Both the position numbers and the translations under genes were made by a program. Below, piece after piece: positions 29,453 to 40,560 of a stretch of 50,894 bases of DNA. The stretch is taken from positions 1-50,894 of the forward strand of contig NZ_MTPX02000020.1 in assembly GCF_002154335.2 (NCBI RefSeq). The letters run 5' to 3'. This DNA comes from Actinomyces ruminis. Its GTDB lineage: Bacteria > Actinomycetota > Actinomycetes > Actinomycetales > Actinomycetaceae. Within the stretch, counting starts at the first letter, position 1, and each line of letters opens with the position of its first letter. The notes under the pieces were generated by a model, which was given only the letters and a program-made list of their open reading frames with translations, ran no database searches and was not told where the DNA came from.

Positions 29453-32400
29453 TTATTCGGTGCTGCGCGCCGCGAGCCGGTTAAGGGTGTCTCCGCTGAG
29501 GTTGACGCCGGGGAACTGCGCGAACTGCGCCATGGGCATGGTTTCCACCATCTGCAGCAGATGGGCGTTCTCTTCAGCAGCAGCTAACTGCTCTGGGGTG
29601 GCGCCTGCGGTCATTGCCTCCTGCAGGAGTGGGCCGACCACGGGATGCTCGAACCAGTCCTTGACGCTGGACTCCAGGGTCAATGCAGGGATGGGGGCGG
29701 TGTCGCCTTCAAGTTCAATCTCCTTGGCGGCGATGATCTGATCCGCTGAAATACCCAGCTCCACGGCGTAACGGCCCGGGTCGACGAGCCACCCGTTGGA
29801 GTTGACGTCCCAGTGAGCGAAGCGACGGCGCTCCAATGGAAGTTCGACTGTGGTGGACTCTCCGGGACCCAGGTGCACCTTGGTGAAGCCAGCCAGCTCC
29901 CGTACCGGTCTGCGAACCGCCGACGGAGCGGGGGCCACGTACACCTGCACCACATCGGAGCCGGTGCGCTCTCCGGTGTTGGTGACTGTGACCCGGGCGA
30001 GGGCCGTGTCGGGACCGGTGACCGTGACCTGTAGTGAACGGTCGAAGGTGGTGTAGCTGAGCCCGTAGCCGAAGGGGTAGCGGACCGGCCGTCCCAGCGT
30101 GGAGTAGTAGCGGTAGCCAACGAATACCCCTTCGCCGTACCGCGTTACGTCATGCTCTCCGGGGAAGTTGAGGAATGATGGCGTGTCCTCCAGAGCCAGC
30201 GGGATCGTCTCGGCGAGCCGACCGGAAGGGTTGACCGCGCCCGTGAGGATGTCGGCGACCGCCATGCCAGCGCCCTGGCCTGCGGTCCAGGTTTCGAGGA
30301 TGGCGGAGGCCTGGTCGTGCCACTCCTCCATGGTCACCACGCCACCGTTTGACAGTACGACTACGACGGGCCTCACCTCCGCCACGGCCCGGATCAGGGC
30401 GATCTGGTCGGCAGGCAGGCGCAGGTCGGTACGGTCGAATCCCTCTGACTGCTCGGAGGTGTCCAGGCCGACGAAGACCACCGCCACCTCGGCGGCGCGG
30501 GCGGTGGCAACAGCCTCGGACAGAAGATCGGTATTTGCGCTGGTGCCATAGCCCGGTGCGAAGCTCACGTTGTCGGCTCCCAGGGCGGTGCGCAGCGCCT
30601 CCAGCGGAGTATCGACGCGTGTGGGGTTGACCCGGGAGCTTCCGCTTCCCTGGAACTGCGGATGGATCGCGAACTCGCCGATGACCGCTACATGGGTGCC
30701 GGCTTCCAGTGGTAGGACGCCGTCGTTGTGCAGCAGTACCATTGACTCGGCGGCCGCTCGTCGGGCCAGGGCGTGATGCGCCTCGATGTCGAAGTCTGCT
30801 TTGGGTGTCGCGGTGATGCGCTGCGCTAACCGCCGAAGTCTCTCGACGCCGATCTCGACTGCCTCCCGGTCCAACCTCCCCTCGTGGACCGCGTCCACGA
30901 TGGCCTGCGTGCTCGCGCCGTCGTTCCCCGGCATATCCAGATCGAGTCCGGCCCGCAGAGCCTCGACACGATCCTTGACGGCTCCCCAGTCGGAGACGAC
31001 CAGGCCGTCGAAGCCCCACTCCTCACGCAGAATTCCAGTTAACAATCGGTGATTCTCGCTGGAGAACACCCCGTTAATGGCGTTGTAGGAACTCATTACT
31101 GTGGTGGGCTGGGCCTGGGTGACGACAATCTCGAAAGCGGCCAGGTACAGCTCGCGCAACGTGCGTTCGTCGACCTCGGCACTGATGGACATGCGGGCGG
31201 TCTCCTGGTTGTTGACCGCGAAGTGCTTGAGCGAGGTGCCCACACCGGTGCCTTGGACGCCGCGGACCCAGGCCGCCCCTAATGCGCCGGCCAGCAGCGG
31301 GTCCTCTGAGAAGTACTCGAAGTTGCGGCCGCCAAGCGGTGAGCGCTTGATGTTGATCCCGGGACCGAGTAGGACATCCACTCCCAGTGTGCGACACTCC
31401 TCACCCAGGGCGCGCCCGATCTCCTCCAGCAACCCGGTGTCGAAGCTGCACGCGGTGGCCGCACCGGTGGGAAAACAGGTGGCGGGCAGGGAGTCCATGA
31501 TCCCCAGGTGGTCTGCCCCCTCCGCCTGACGGCGGACGCCGTGCGGACCATCGGTCAGCACCAGCGAGCGGATGTCTGCGCTCGCATGGGTCGACCAGAA
31601 GTCCTTGCCCGAGAGCAACTCGGCCATTTCGGCCAGCTCCGAGTCGGGGGCGGCCGGCGGGCGGACAGCGTCGGCATGTTCGGGATCGGCCAGTGTGGCC
31701 TCGAGGTCCTCCCGGAATCCGTGTGGCGGATGCGGAATGAACTGGAACATGAGATTAAGTGAGATGGTGCCCGCTTGCGGATCATTGGCGTCGATCGGGA
31801 TGCCCGGTAAATATGCGGCGAGTACCTTCTGGATCGCCGTCCACATGGTCGCGTCGGTCGCGAGTTCGGCCAGCGGCGTATCCATGGAGAAGGCGGGGTG
31901 GATCCCGTAGTCCGCGGGCAGCTCGTAGTCCCACTGGTGTTCGCCGGGGCCGACCTGGATGCTGCGGCCCTCAGGGTCGAGGGGGAGGACCACCTCGGCC
32001 TGTGCACCAGCCGGCACGGTTACCTCTACGTGCATGGTCCTGTCCTCGATCCGCCACCCCGCGGCGACGGTGCCAAGCACGGTGGTGTGCTCCGCGCGGG
32101 CGTGGGTCAGTTCGCCGCCGACGTGCGGTGCAATGCGGATCCGGCTCCATCCCGGAGCCAGGCGCTGAAGGCCGGCTACCGCTTCATATAGCCACGACGC
32201 CACCGCACCCAGGGCGTAATGGTTCAGGGAGGTCATGCCGTGGTCGTTGAGTTCGCCGTTGGGCAGGATGGCGTCCCAGCGTTACCAGATCGTCGTCGCC
32301 CCCATCGATACCGGGTAAAGGAAGGAGGGGCAGCGGGTCTGGGTCAACAACTGATAGGCGGCCTGCCACTGCTCGGCCTTCGCCAGCGCTGGCAGCACCC

Positions 32401-34164
32401 ATGGTGTACCCGCGAAGCCCGTGGAGATGGTGTATCCAGCCTTGGCGACCAGCTCGGCCAATCGAGCGCCGGCGGTGGGGAGTTGGTCCGCATCCAGAAT
32501 CTCGAAGCAGATCGCCAGGGCGTACGCGGTGGCCGATTCTCCGGTGATACGACCGGCTGCGGTGATGTGCTCGCGGCGGAAGGCGTCGCGGACCCGTGTC
32601 GCCAGGGCCGTGAAGTGTGCGGCATCCTCGGTGTGGCCCAGGATCTCCGCGGCGCGGGCCATTTGCTGGGTGGTGAGGCAGAAGTAGGCACTTGCTACCA
32701 GGTGTCGATCGGTCTTGGCGCCGGACGGGTCCTCCTGAGGGGCGTCCGGGTCCAACCAGTCACCGAACTGGAAGCCCGTGCTCCACAGGCCCTGCTCGTC
32801 AAGCAGATCCTCCACCTGCCGCGTGAAGGCGGCCATGGAGTCATAGGACTCGGCGAGGATTTCCGGATCGCTGTACTCCTGGTACAGGGTCCACGGCAGG
32901 GCGACGGCGACGTCGCTCCACAGGGCGGTGGGTGAGGACGGCGTATCGGTCATGTCGGGCACCACCCACGGCACGAGACCGGTGGTGGCCTGCTCCAGGC
33001 GCAGGTCGGCTAGCAGGAGCGTAGGAAGGACTCGGCGTCATGCAGCAGTACCGCGGTTGGAGAGAAGGCATTGATATCGCCGGTCCAACCGAGTCGTTCA
33101 TCGCGCTGCGGGCAGTCGGTGGGCACCCCCACGAAGTTGCCGCGCATGGACCAGATGGCGTTCTCGTGCAGCCGGTTCAGGAGTTCGTTGGATGAGGTGA
33201 ACCAGCCGGTGCGAGCCATGGGACTATGGACCACGATGGCGCGGATGTCGGCGCGATCGAGGTCTGCGGGCAGGCCGCTGATCTGGACGTAGCGGAAGCC
33301 GTGGAAGGTGAAACGGGGTTCAAAGGTGGTGCGCTCGGGCCCGGCGAGTATCCAACGGTCGGTCGCCTGGGCGGAGCGCAGGGTGCGCACGTCGAGTGAG
33401 CCGTCGGCGTGGAGGAGTTCGGCGTGGCGCAGCGTGATGGCGGTGCCCGGCTCGGCTCCGGTCACTGTCAGCCGCACCCATCCGGTAAGGATCTGGCCAA
33501 AGTCCACGATGGTCTGCTCGCCGTGGTGCGTGATCGATACGGGCGGGAGTTCATCGGTGCGGGTGATACCCGGCGTGGTGGGGGTCTGCAGCTCGGCATC
33601 CCACTCGAAACTCTGTGCCGGGAGCCAGGCGGAGTCGTCGAAGCCCGCCTGATCCCAGCCGGCGGGTTCGAGGGTGGCGTCGAAGGTTTCGCCGTCGTAT
33701 ATGCCGTTGCGGAGGACGCCCCCTGTGCCGACGGTGAAGTCGGGGCCAGAGGCGATCGTCTTGACGTGATCGCCGTAGTCCAGGTCTAACTGCATCCACC
33801 CGGCCGGCTGATCGGACCATACATGCGCCCTGCTGTCCCAGCCGAGGCGGCCCACCGCCCAGCCCTGGCCGACGATGGCGCCGACGGCGTTGCGTCCCTG
33901 GTGCAGCCGCTCGGTCACGTCATGTGATGAGACGAGGAGGCGGTGGGCATATGACGTCCACCCGGGTGCCAGCACTTCTTCGCCCACGACGGCCCCGTTC
34001 AGGTGAGGCTCGATGAGGCCGACGGCAGTGGTGTGCAGGGTCGCCTTGAGCAGACCGGGCTCGACGTCGAATGCGTGGCGTAGGTAGATGGCGGGATCTT
34101 CAGGCCCGCCTGCGGGAGTGGGAGAGGTGATGAACTGGGCAACCCAGTTGTCACGTGTAGGCAT
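29453..34164 (-). CDS. Bifunctional GH78 alpha-L-rhamnosidase / GH3 beta-glucosidase fusion (one frameshift, one in-frame stop)
   Basis: One coding unit of about 1570 codons. Codons 1 to about 760 are GH78: an N-terminal beta domain (LNGAVVGEEVLAPGWTSY), catalytic acid region PTDCPQRDERLGWTGD (Glu356), and the C-terminal beta-sandwich. A helical tail follows (about 760-830). From about 842 a full GH3 enzyme follows in the same frame: AELLSGKDFW, LTDGPHGVRRQAEGADHLG, GPGINIKRSPLGGRNFEYFS, nucleophile Asp1059 in GLVVSDWGAV, and a fibronectin-III-like end. There is no signal peptide, so it is cytoplasmic. One base is missing near 33016. Codon 628 is TAA where the conserved TTIWERW motif needs Glu. 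Start ATG 34164 follows GAAGGAG. Confidence 0.85.
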
Positions 34165-34186
34165 ACTGACTCCTTCGTCATTAGCG

Positions 34187-34200
34187 CTTGCGCGTGCAAG
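34187..34200. promoter_or_regulatory. LacI-type operator O2
   Basis: CTTGCGCGTGCAAG is an inverted repeat (CTTGC, 4 bp, GCAAG) just downstream of the -10 box and 23 bp before the GH78-GH3 ATG. Its centre is 32 bp, about three helical turns, from that of O1. Confidence 0.8.
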
Positions 34201-34202
34201 TA

Positions 34203-34231
34203 AATGTACTGAAGTCTACTTGCACGCGCAA
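34203..34231 (-). promoter_or_regulatory. Promoter of the rhamnosyl-glucoside operon
   Basis: On the minus strand a -35 box TTGCGC (34226-34231) and a -10 box TACATT (34203-34208) are separated by exactly 17 bp. O1 covers the -35 and O2 lies over the expected start of transcription, a layout suited to repression by LacI. Confidence 0.7.
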
Positions 34232-34232
34232 G
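34219..34232. promoter_or_regulatory. LacI-type operator O1
   Basis: CTTGCACGCGCAAG is the reverse complement of O2 and overlaps the -35 box. The remaining part of the gap, 34233-34485, shows nothing identifiable except a 13-bp tandem repeat at its end. Confidence 0.8.
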
Positions 34233-34456
34233 TGCTGGGGGTGGTGATCCTTCTAGCGAGCACCCGAGATGGAGGGAGACAGCGTTCTTCTCTGCGAGGT
34301 CTTGTCTCACGGCGGTCAATGTCAGATGAGCGTTCCGTGTCCGATACTCAGAGACACCCACCGGGCGAGAGGGGGCCCAGGCGCTCCGCCATGGCGTCAC
34401 TGATACCGGTCTCGGTGCGTTACAAGTGCCGGTCTCGGCGTGGAGGGTGGTCAGTC

Positions 34457-34495
34457 CTTTTAGCTGCCTCTTTTAGCTGCCTCTTTCAGCTGTTG
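34457..34495. repeat. Imperfect 13-bp tandem repeat at the 3' end of the P-type ATPase gene
   Basis: CTTTTAGCTGCCT occurs twice in a row (34457, 34470), followed by a degenerate third unit (CTTTCAGCTGTTG). It spans the ATPase stop codon, so repeat slippage would change the C-terminus. Confidence 0.6.
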
Positions 34496-37363
34496 CTTCG
34501 GCTGTGCAGCCGCGCCCGGCGCAGCAGCTTGCGCAGCTCGTCCACCCACAGCACCAGCGAGGCCATACCGGCGGCCACCGCCCAGTGCGTCAGGTCCAGG
34601 CTCGCCGTCGAGAACGCGGCCTGCAGCAGCGGCACCTCCACCACCGCCACCTGCAGCACCACCCCCAGGGCGATCGCCCCCCACAGCCACTTGTTGACCA
34701 GCAGGTGGCGGAAGGCGGAGACCGTCTCCGAGCGGGAGTTGACGGTGTTGAACAGCTGCGCGAACACCAGCGTGGTGAAGGCGGCGGTGCGGGCGGTCGT
34801 CAGGTCGTCGGTGCTCAGCGAGGTCTCGATCAGCCCGCCGGGCAGGAAGATGTCGAGCGTGCCCAGCGTCACTGCCGCCATGACGGCCCCCACCAGCAGC
34901 ACCCCGCGCCACATGGCGGCGTCGATGACCCGCTCGTTGGGTCGGCGCGGCGGCCGCCCCATGACGTCCTCCACGCTCGGGTCCACGCCCATGGCCAGCG
35001 CCGGGCCGGAGTCGGTGATCAGGTTGATCCACAGGATCTGGGTGGCCACCAGCGGCAGCACCACGCCGGACTCGCTGTGCCCGGCCAGCCCGATCACGCC
35101 GGCCAGCACCACGCCGCCGAACACCGTGAGCACCTCACCCATGTTGGACGAGAGCAGGTAGCGCAGGAACTTGCGGATGTTGTCGAAGATTCGCCGCCCC
35201 TCGCGGATGGCGGCCACGATGGTGGCGAAGTTATCGTCGGCCAGCACCATGGCGGCGGCCTCCTTGGTCACCTGCGTGCCGGTCACCCCCATGGCCACGC
35301 CGATGTCGGCGGCGCGCAGCGCCGGAGCGTCGTTCACGCCGTCGCCGGTCATGGCCACCGTGTGCCCCTGGGCCTTCAGGGCCCCGACGATCCGCAGCTT
35401 GTGCTCCGGAGCCACCCGCGCATACACGTTCACCTCCCCGACGGCAGCGGCCAGGGCGGCGTCGTCCATGCCGGACAGTTCCCGGCCCGTCAGCACGCGG
35501 GCCCCCGGCGCGGCGATGCCCAGGTCCGCGGCAATGCGCCCCGCGGTGGCCGGATGATCGCCGGTGATCATCAGCACGCGCACCCCGGCCCGGTGCGCCT
35601 CGGCGACGGCCGCGGCAGCCTCCGGGCGGGCCGGGTCAATGATTCCGACGACGCCGGCCAGCGTCAGTCCCTGCTCCAGGTGATCGAAGATGCCGTCCGT
35701 GCCGGCCGCGGCGACGGCCGCAGCCTCCTCGGCATCCAGATCCCGGTAGGCCACCGCCAGGGTGCGCAGGGCCCGGCCGGACATGTCCGCAATGTGCGCG
35801 TTGAACTCCGTCCGCGCCTCCGCGTCCAGCGGCCGGTCGACCGCGCCCACGCGCACCCGGGTGCAGCGTTCCATGAGCACGTCGGGGGCGCCCTTGGCCA
35901 TCAGGATGGTGGTGCCGTGCTTGGCGTCGGTGTACAGCACGGACATGAGCTTGCGTTCGGAGGTGAAGGGCACCATGCCCACGCGGGTGAAGCGACCCTC
36001 CCGGCTGCCCTGCGTGCCGAGCTTGAGCTCGGCCACCAGGAAGGAGCCCTCGGTGGGATCGCCGACGACGCTCCACACGCCGCCGTCCTCATCCAGTTGA
36101 GTGTCGGAGGCCATGGCCCCGCCGGACAGGACCACGGTGACCTCCTCGCGCAGCGCGCCCGCGAGCGGCTCGCCGTCGGGGTGCCCGTCGCCGTCCGCGT
36201 CGGGGGCGACGCGCCCGTTGGGCTCGTAGCCGACACCGGTGACGACGGTGGCGCCGGAGGCGGTGACCACTTCCTGGATGGTCATCTCCGAACGGGTGAG
36301 CGTGCCGGTCTTGTCCGAGCAGATCACGGAGGCCGAGCCCAGGGTCTCCACGCTGGTCAGCTTCTTCACCACGGCCTGGTGCAGCGCCATCCGCTGCACG
36401 CCCAGCGCCAGCACCACCGACAGGATGGCGGGCAGCCCCTCGGGCACGGCCGCCACCGCAAGCGACACCCCCAGCAGCAGGGCGTCGATGATGGATTGGG
36501 CGCTCCGCTCCGGGGTGAGTGCCAGCAGGGTCGCCACCACCACGACGGCGATCGCCACCACGATCCCGCCCAGCAGCTTGGAAACGCGGGCGATCTCCTG
36601 CTCCAAGGGGGTGGCCTCGTCCTCGACGGCGTGGAGCATCTGGGCGATGGCGCCCATCTCGGTGGCGCCGCCCGTGGCCGTGACCACGGCCCACCCCGAC
36701 CCCTGGGCCACGGAGGTGCCCCGGTAGACCATGGCGGTGCGGTCGGCTAGCTCGGCGTCCGCGGCGACGGCGTCGGCGCGCTTGGAAACGGCGTCGGCCT
36801 CACCCGTCAGGGAGGACTCGATGACCCGCAGAGAGGCGGCCGACAGCAGCCGGGCATCGGCGCCCACCTGATCGCCCTCGCCCAGGATCAGCACGTCCCC
36901 GACCACCAGCTCCGCGGAGGGGACGACGACGCGCGCCCCGTCCCGCAGCACCGTGGAGGAGGCCTGCGTCATGGCGGACAGGGCGGCCACCGCGTCGGCG
37001 GCCTTGTTCTCCTGCACGAAGCCGAGGACGGCGTTGAGCGTGATTACCGCGAGGATCACCAGGCGTCCACGGGCACACCGTGCGCGCCCTCCAGCACCCA
37101 GCGACCGTGGAAATCACGATGGCCAGGATGAGCAGGTAGACCAGCGGGTCGGCGAACTGAGCGAGGAAGCGGCGCCAGGCCGGCACCGGCGGCTTGTGCG
37201 GCAGCTCGTTGGGGCCGTCTGAGGCCAGTCGGGCCGCGGCGTCGGCGGAGCTCAGGCCGGTGTGTGCGTCGGTTCCCAGTGCCGTGGCGACCTCCTCGCC
37301 CGGGAGCGACCAGGGCGCGACAGGCGGTGTGGTAGGGACGGTCATCTGTGCGGTCACACGCAT
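34486..37363 (-). CDS. P-type (P2, calcium-type) cation-transporting ATPase (two frameshifts)
   Basis: A P-type ATPase of about 959 residues. N-terminal cation ATPase domain: GLSSADAAARLASDGPNELP. Actuator motif SSLTGEADAVSK, ion-site helix VAAVPEGLPAILSVVLALG, phosphorylation motif CSDKTGTLT, hinge MTGDGVNDAPAL, and a C-terminal membrane domain with NLITDSGPALAMGVDPS. PEGL in helix 4 puts it among SERCA/PMR1-like pumps, probably exporting Ca2+ or Mn2+. Two bases are missing, near 37100 and 37061; restored, the chain reads STVAGVLEGAHGVPVDALVILAVI. The start may be ATG 37363 or ATG 37345 (MTVPTTPPVA). The gene stands alone on this strand. Confidence 0.9.
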
Positions 37364-37623
37364 ATCCCACCAGCGTCGAGGCCCGACGTCGAGGCGCGTT
37401 CGCCGCTAGCGCCGCGCCCCCCGTTTTCGGTCGGAATCCACCACCGTTTCAGTGTTCTTCGAGGGTGGAGCGGGAGGGTGGGCGCCGTATGTGACCCATT
37501 CGGCGCCGACGCGTAGAGAATTGCGGGACAATAGACGCATCTGACAGTTCCAACGGTAGCCCGAGGCCGCCTCGGCGTGATGTGATGAACCTGGATCAAG
37601 CTGCGGACAGGAATGAGGAGCGC

Positions 37624-40036
37624 ATGGCAGACTCCGCGAATCAGGCGGCGCCCGCCCCACGGGGCGCAAACTTGCCCAGGCGGCCAGCGCCGGGCATGTG
37701 ACCAAGGGGCGTAAGAGCAGGAACTCGAAGACCCCCAAGGGCAGTAAGCGCCCTGCGGGCCGCGAGAACAAGCAGGCCGACGTTACGGCGTCGGGTCGCG
37801 TCGGCGGATCAACTACCCGCGGGCCGGCAAGGGACCGATCCACCGCTGGCTGCCCAGCTGGCGGTTCGTGCTGGGCACCTTCCTGTTCCTGATCGTACTG
37901 GCCGTGACCGGCTTCGCCATCGCCTACGCCATGATCAAGGTGCCCGAGCCCAGGGAGTTCGCGCAGGCGCAGACCACCACGGTCTACTACGCCGACGGCA
38001 CCACCGTGATGGGCGAGTTCGCGGAGGTGGATCGCACCATCATTGACACTTCCGCGCTGCCCGATTACGTGGGCAATGCGGTGGTGGCATCCGAGGACCG
38101 TAGCTTCTACTCCAACAACGGCATTGACCCCAAGGGCATTGTCCGCGCCTTCGTCAACAACATGCGCGGTGGCGCCCTGCAAGGCGCTTCCACTCTGACG
38201 CAGCAATACATCAAGAACTACTACGTAGACACCACCAGCTCCTACTCCGGCAAGTTCAAACAGGCGATCATGGCCATCAAGATCGACCGGGAGATGAGCA
38301 AGCAGGAGATCCTGGACTCCTACCTCAACACCGTCTACTTCGGTCGCGGTGCCTATGGCATTGAGGCCGCCTCCGAGGCCTTCTACGGTCACCCGGCCTC
38401 CGAGCTGACGGTGTCCGAGTCGGCGCTGCTGGCCGGCATCCTGCCCTCCCCGAGCAACTGGGATCCCGCCCTCGATCAGGACAAGGCCACCGAGCGCTGG
38501 CAGCGCGTCCTGGACTACATGCTCGAGGACGGCTACATCACTCAGGATGAGTACGACGCCGCCGAGTTCCCCGAGACAATCGCCACGCAGACGGAGGAGA
38601 CCTACGGCGGCTCCACCGGCTACCTGCTGCAAATGGTGCGTAACGAGCTGGAGTCCGACGCCGGCATGGACGGCGAGGACATCGATACCGGCGGCTACAA
38701 GATCGTCACCACGATCGACAAGACCGACCAGGACGCCGCTGTCGCTGCCGTCCAGAACCTGCCCGAGGGGGCCTCGCCGAACCTGCGGGTGGCCCTGGTG
38801 TCCATCGACTCCTCCACCGGCGGCATCCTCGCCCTGTACGGCGGCGAGGACTATCTGACCAACCAGGTCAACTCCGCCACCAACGCCGTCGCCCAGGCCG
38901 GCTCCACCTTCAAGCCCTTCGCAATGGTGGCCGCCTTGGAGAACGGGGATACGCTCGCCAACGGTTACAACGGTGACTCGCCCATGACCATCGATGGGGC
39001 CACCTTCCAGAACTACCAGAATGTCTCCTACGGCTGGTCCGACCTGGTCAAGGCGACCACCTATTCGATCAACACCGTCTACCTGCAACTGAACCGGGAC
39101 GTCGGCCCGGACGTGACCAATGAGGTGGCGGTGCGTGCCGGCTACCCGGAGGACACCATGGGCTTGGACGCCTACGTTCAGAACGTGCTCGGCTCGGCGT
39201 CTCCGCACACGATCGACATCGCTACCGCCTACGCGACCTTCTCCGCGCAGGGCACCCGCCACGACACCCACATCGTCGACACGGTAACCAACGCCGCCGG
39301 TTCGGTTGCCTACACCGGCCCCACGGATGGGGAGAAGGTCTTCTCCGACGACGTGATGGCCGATGCCACCTACGCGATGCAGCAGGTGGTCAACTCCGGT
39401 TCCGGTACGACGGCGCTGGCGCTCGGCCGCCCCGTGGCCGCGAAGACCGGCTCCTCCTCGGACAATAAGTCCGCCCAGTTCGCCGGTTACACCCCGCAGA
39501 TCGCCACCGCCGTCACCCTGTACCAGACCGGCGAGGACGGCTCGGAGGAATCGATCACGCCCTGGGGGTACTACAGCGAGATCACCGGCTCCACCTACCC
39601 GGCGGACATCTTCACCGAGTACATGGCCACCGCGCTCGCGGACCTGCCGGTCGAGTACTTCCCCGAGCGGACCGCCGCCTCCTATTACGCCGGCGGCCTG
39701 TACGGCACCCCGGCCCCGGTCGTGTCTACGAACAACGACACCGGCACCGTCCAGGAGGCCACCGAGGCGCCCGTCGTGGAGGAAACCGAGGAAGCTCCTG
39801 CCACCCAGCAGCCCGAGGAGAACCCCGCGACCGTCCAGCCGGATGAGGACGGGGACGAGAACTCGTACAACAACGGCGGCAATGACAACTCCGGAACCCC
39901 CAATGACACCCCCGGGACCGGCGGCGACTCAGATGACTCGGGTGATGACTTAGATGATTCTGGAGGGGGTTCCGGCGACTCCGGAGGCAACATCGGCGGT
40001 GGCGGCCCCGGCGGTGGCGGCCCCGGCGGCCAGTAG
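37624..40036 (+). CDS. Class A penicillin-binding protein (two frameshifts near the start)
   Basis: A bifunctional peptidoglycan synthase of about 804 residues. The ATG at 37624 follows GAGGAG. A basic cytoplasmic N-terminus ([17 protein letters not shown]) precedes a membrane anchor ([20 protein letters not shown]). The GT51 transglycosylase domain has [19 protein letters not shown] and [12 protein letters not shown]. The transpeptidase has the active-site Ser in [11 protein letters not shown] in TTYSINTVY, and KTGSS. A long acidic, Gly/Ser/Pro-rich tail ends in [13 protein letters not shown]. Two bases are missing, near 37667 and 37800; restored, the N-terminus reads [19 protein letters not shown] and later [19 protein letters not shown] strong terminator hairpin follows the stop. 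Confidence 0.93.
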
Positions 40037-40045
40037 TTCCGCTGC

Positions 40046-40084
40046 TCCCGGCCGTGCGGCGCGTGGCGCACCGCACGGCCGGGA
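40046..40084 (+). terminator. Terminator hairpin after the penicillin-binding protein gene
   Basis: A perfect 14-bp stem (TCCCGGCCGTGCGG with CCGCACGGCCGGGA) and an 11-base loop begin 10 bp after the TAG, followed by a T-containing stretch (CGTCTTCGTCGTCTTT). Confidence 0.8.
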
Positions 40085-40197
40085 ACGTCTTCGTCGTCTT
40101 TCGGCCTTGCGGCGCCCTCGGGTATGGTGGCCGACGGACTGCGTGCCCGTGTACGCACCCGCGTATGCGGCAACGCGGTCGAACGCATCACCCTCCT

Positions 40198-40216
40198 GTC
40201 ACGGAAAGACCGTGAC
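40198..40216 (+). promoter_or_regulatory. Hairpin in the rpsF leader
   Basis: GTCACGG, AAAGA, CCGTGAC forms a 7-bp stem 32 bases before the rpsF start. Ribosomal protein S6 operons are often autoregulated by S6:S18 binding to a leader hairpin, but I cannot show that this one has the required bulge, so the role is a guess. Confidence 0.4.
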
Positions 40217-40247
40217 CGCTTCAGACCAGAGGAGGTGGGTACAAAGT

Positions 40248-40535
40248 ATGCGTCATTACGAGATCATGATCATCCTCGCACCCGAGACGGACGAGCGCAC
40301 CATCGCTCCCACGCTCGAGAAGATGCTGCAGGTTGTCCCCAACAACGGGGGCACCGTGGACAAGACAGACATCTGGGGCAAGCGCCGCCTCGCGTATGAC
40401 ATCAAGAAGAAGTCCGAGGGCATCTACGTGGTAGTCGACATGACCACCACGCCGGAGATCGCCCAGGAGCTCGACCGTCAGCTCGGCCTGAACGAGTCGG
40501 TGCTGCGCACCAAGCTGCTGCGCCCCGAGGCCTGA
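40248..40535 (+). CDS. rpsF: 30S ribosomal protein S6
   Basis: 95 residues: [40 protein letters not shown] and [15 protein letters not shown] are all family-typical. GAGGAGGT lies 12 bases upstream of the ATG. S6 binds 16S rRNA together with S18, encoded two genes downstream. It heads the rpsF-ssb-rpsR-rplI operon. Frame intact. Confidence 0.98.
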   Translation: MRHYEIMIILAPETDERTIAPTLEKMLQVVPNNGGTVDKTDIWGKRRLAYDIKKKSEGIYVVVDMTTTPEIAQELDRQLGLNESVLRTKLLRPEA

Positions 40536-40560
40536 GCGCGAACCGGAACGGAGACAAGCA

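Noticed and set aside
32282..32284. Programmed stop-codon read-through or recoding in the GH78 domain
   Set aside because: UAA is not used for selenocysteine or pyrrolysine and no stimulatory structure is evident; a mutation or sequence error is simpler.
34457..34495. Phase-variable repeat controlling the P-type ATPase
   Set aside because: There are only two exact 13-bp units and they lie at the stop codon, so slippage would alter a few C-terminal residues only.
34504..36750. A 748-codon open frame opposite the P-type ATPase
   Set aside because: It is antisense to a clear ATPase, is low-complexity (His/Gly/Arg-rich), and has no ribosome-binding site; such frames are common in GC-rich DNA. 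The same holds for 19868-22090, 37406-39271, 5537-7192, 10618-12312 and 17158-18507 on the minus strand.
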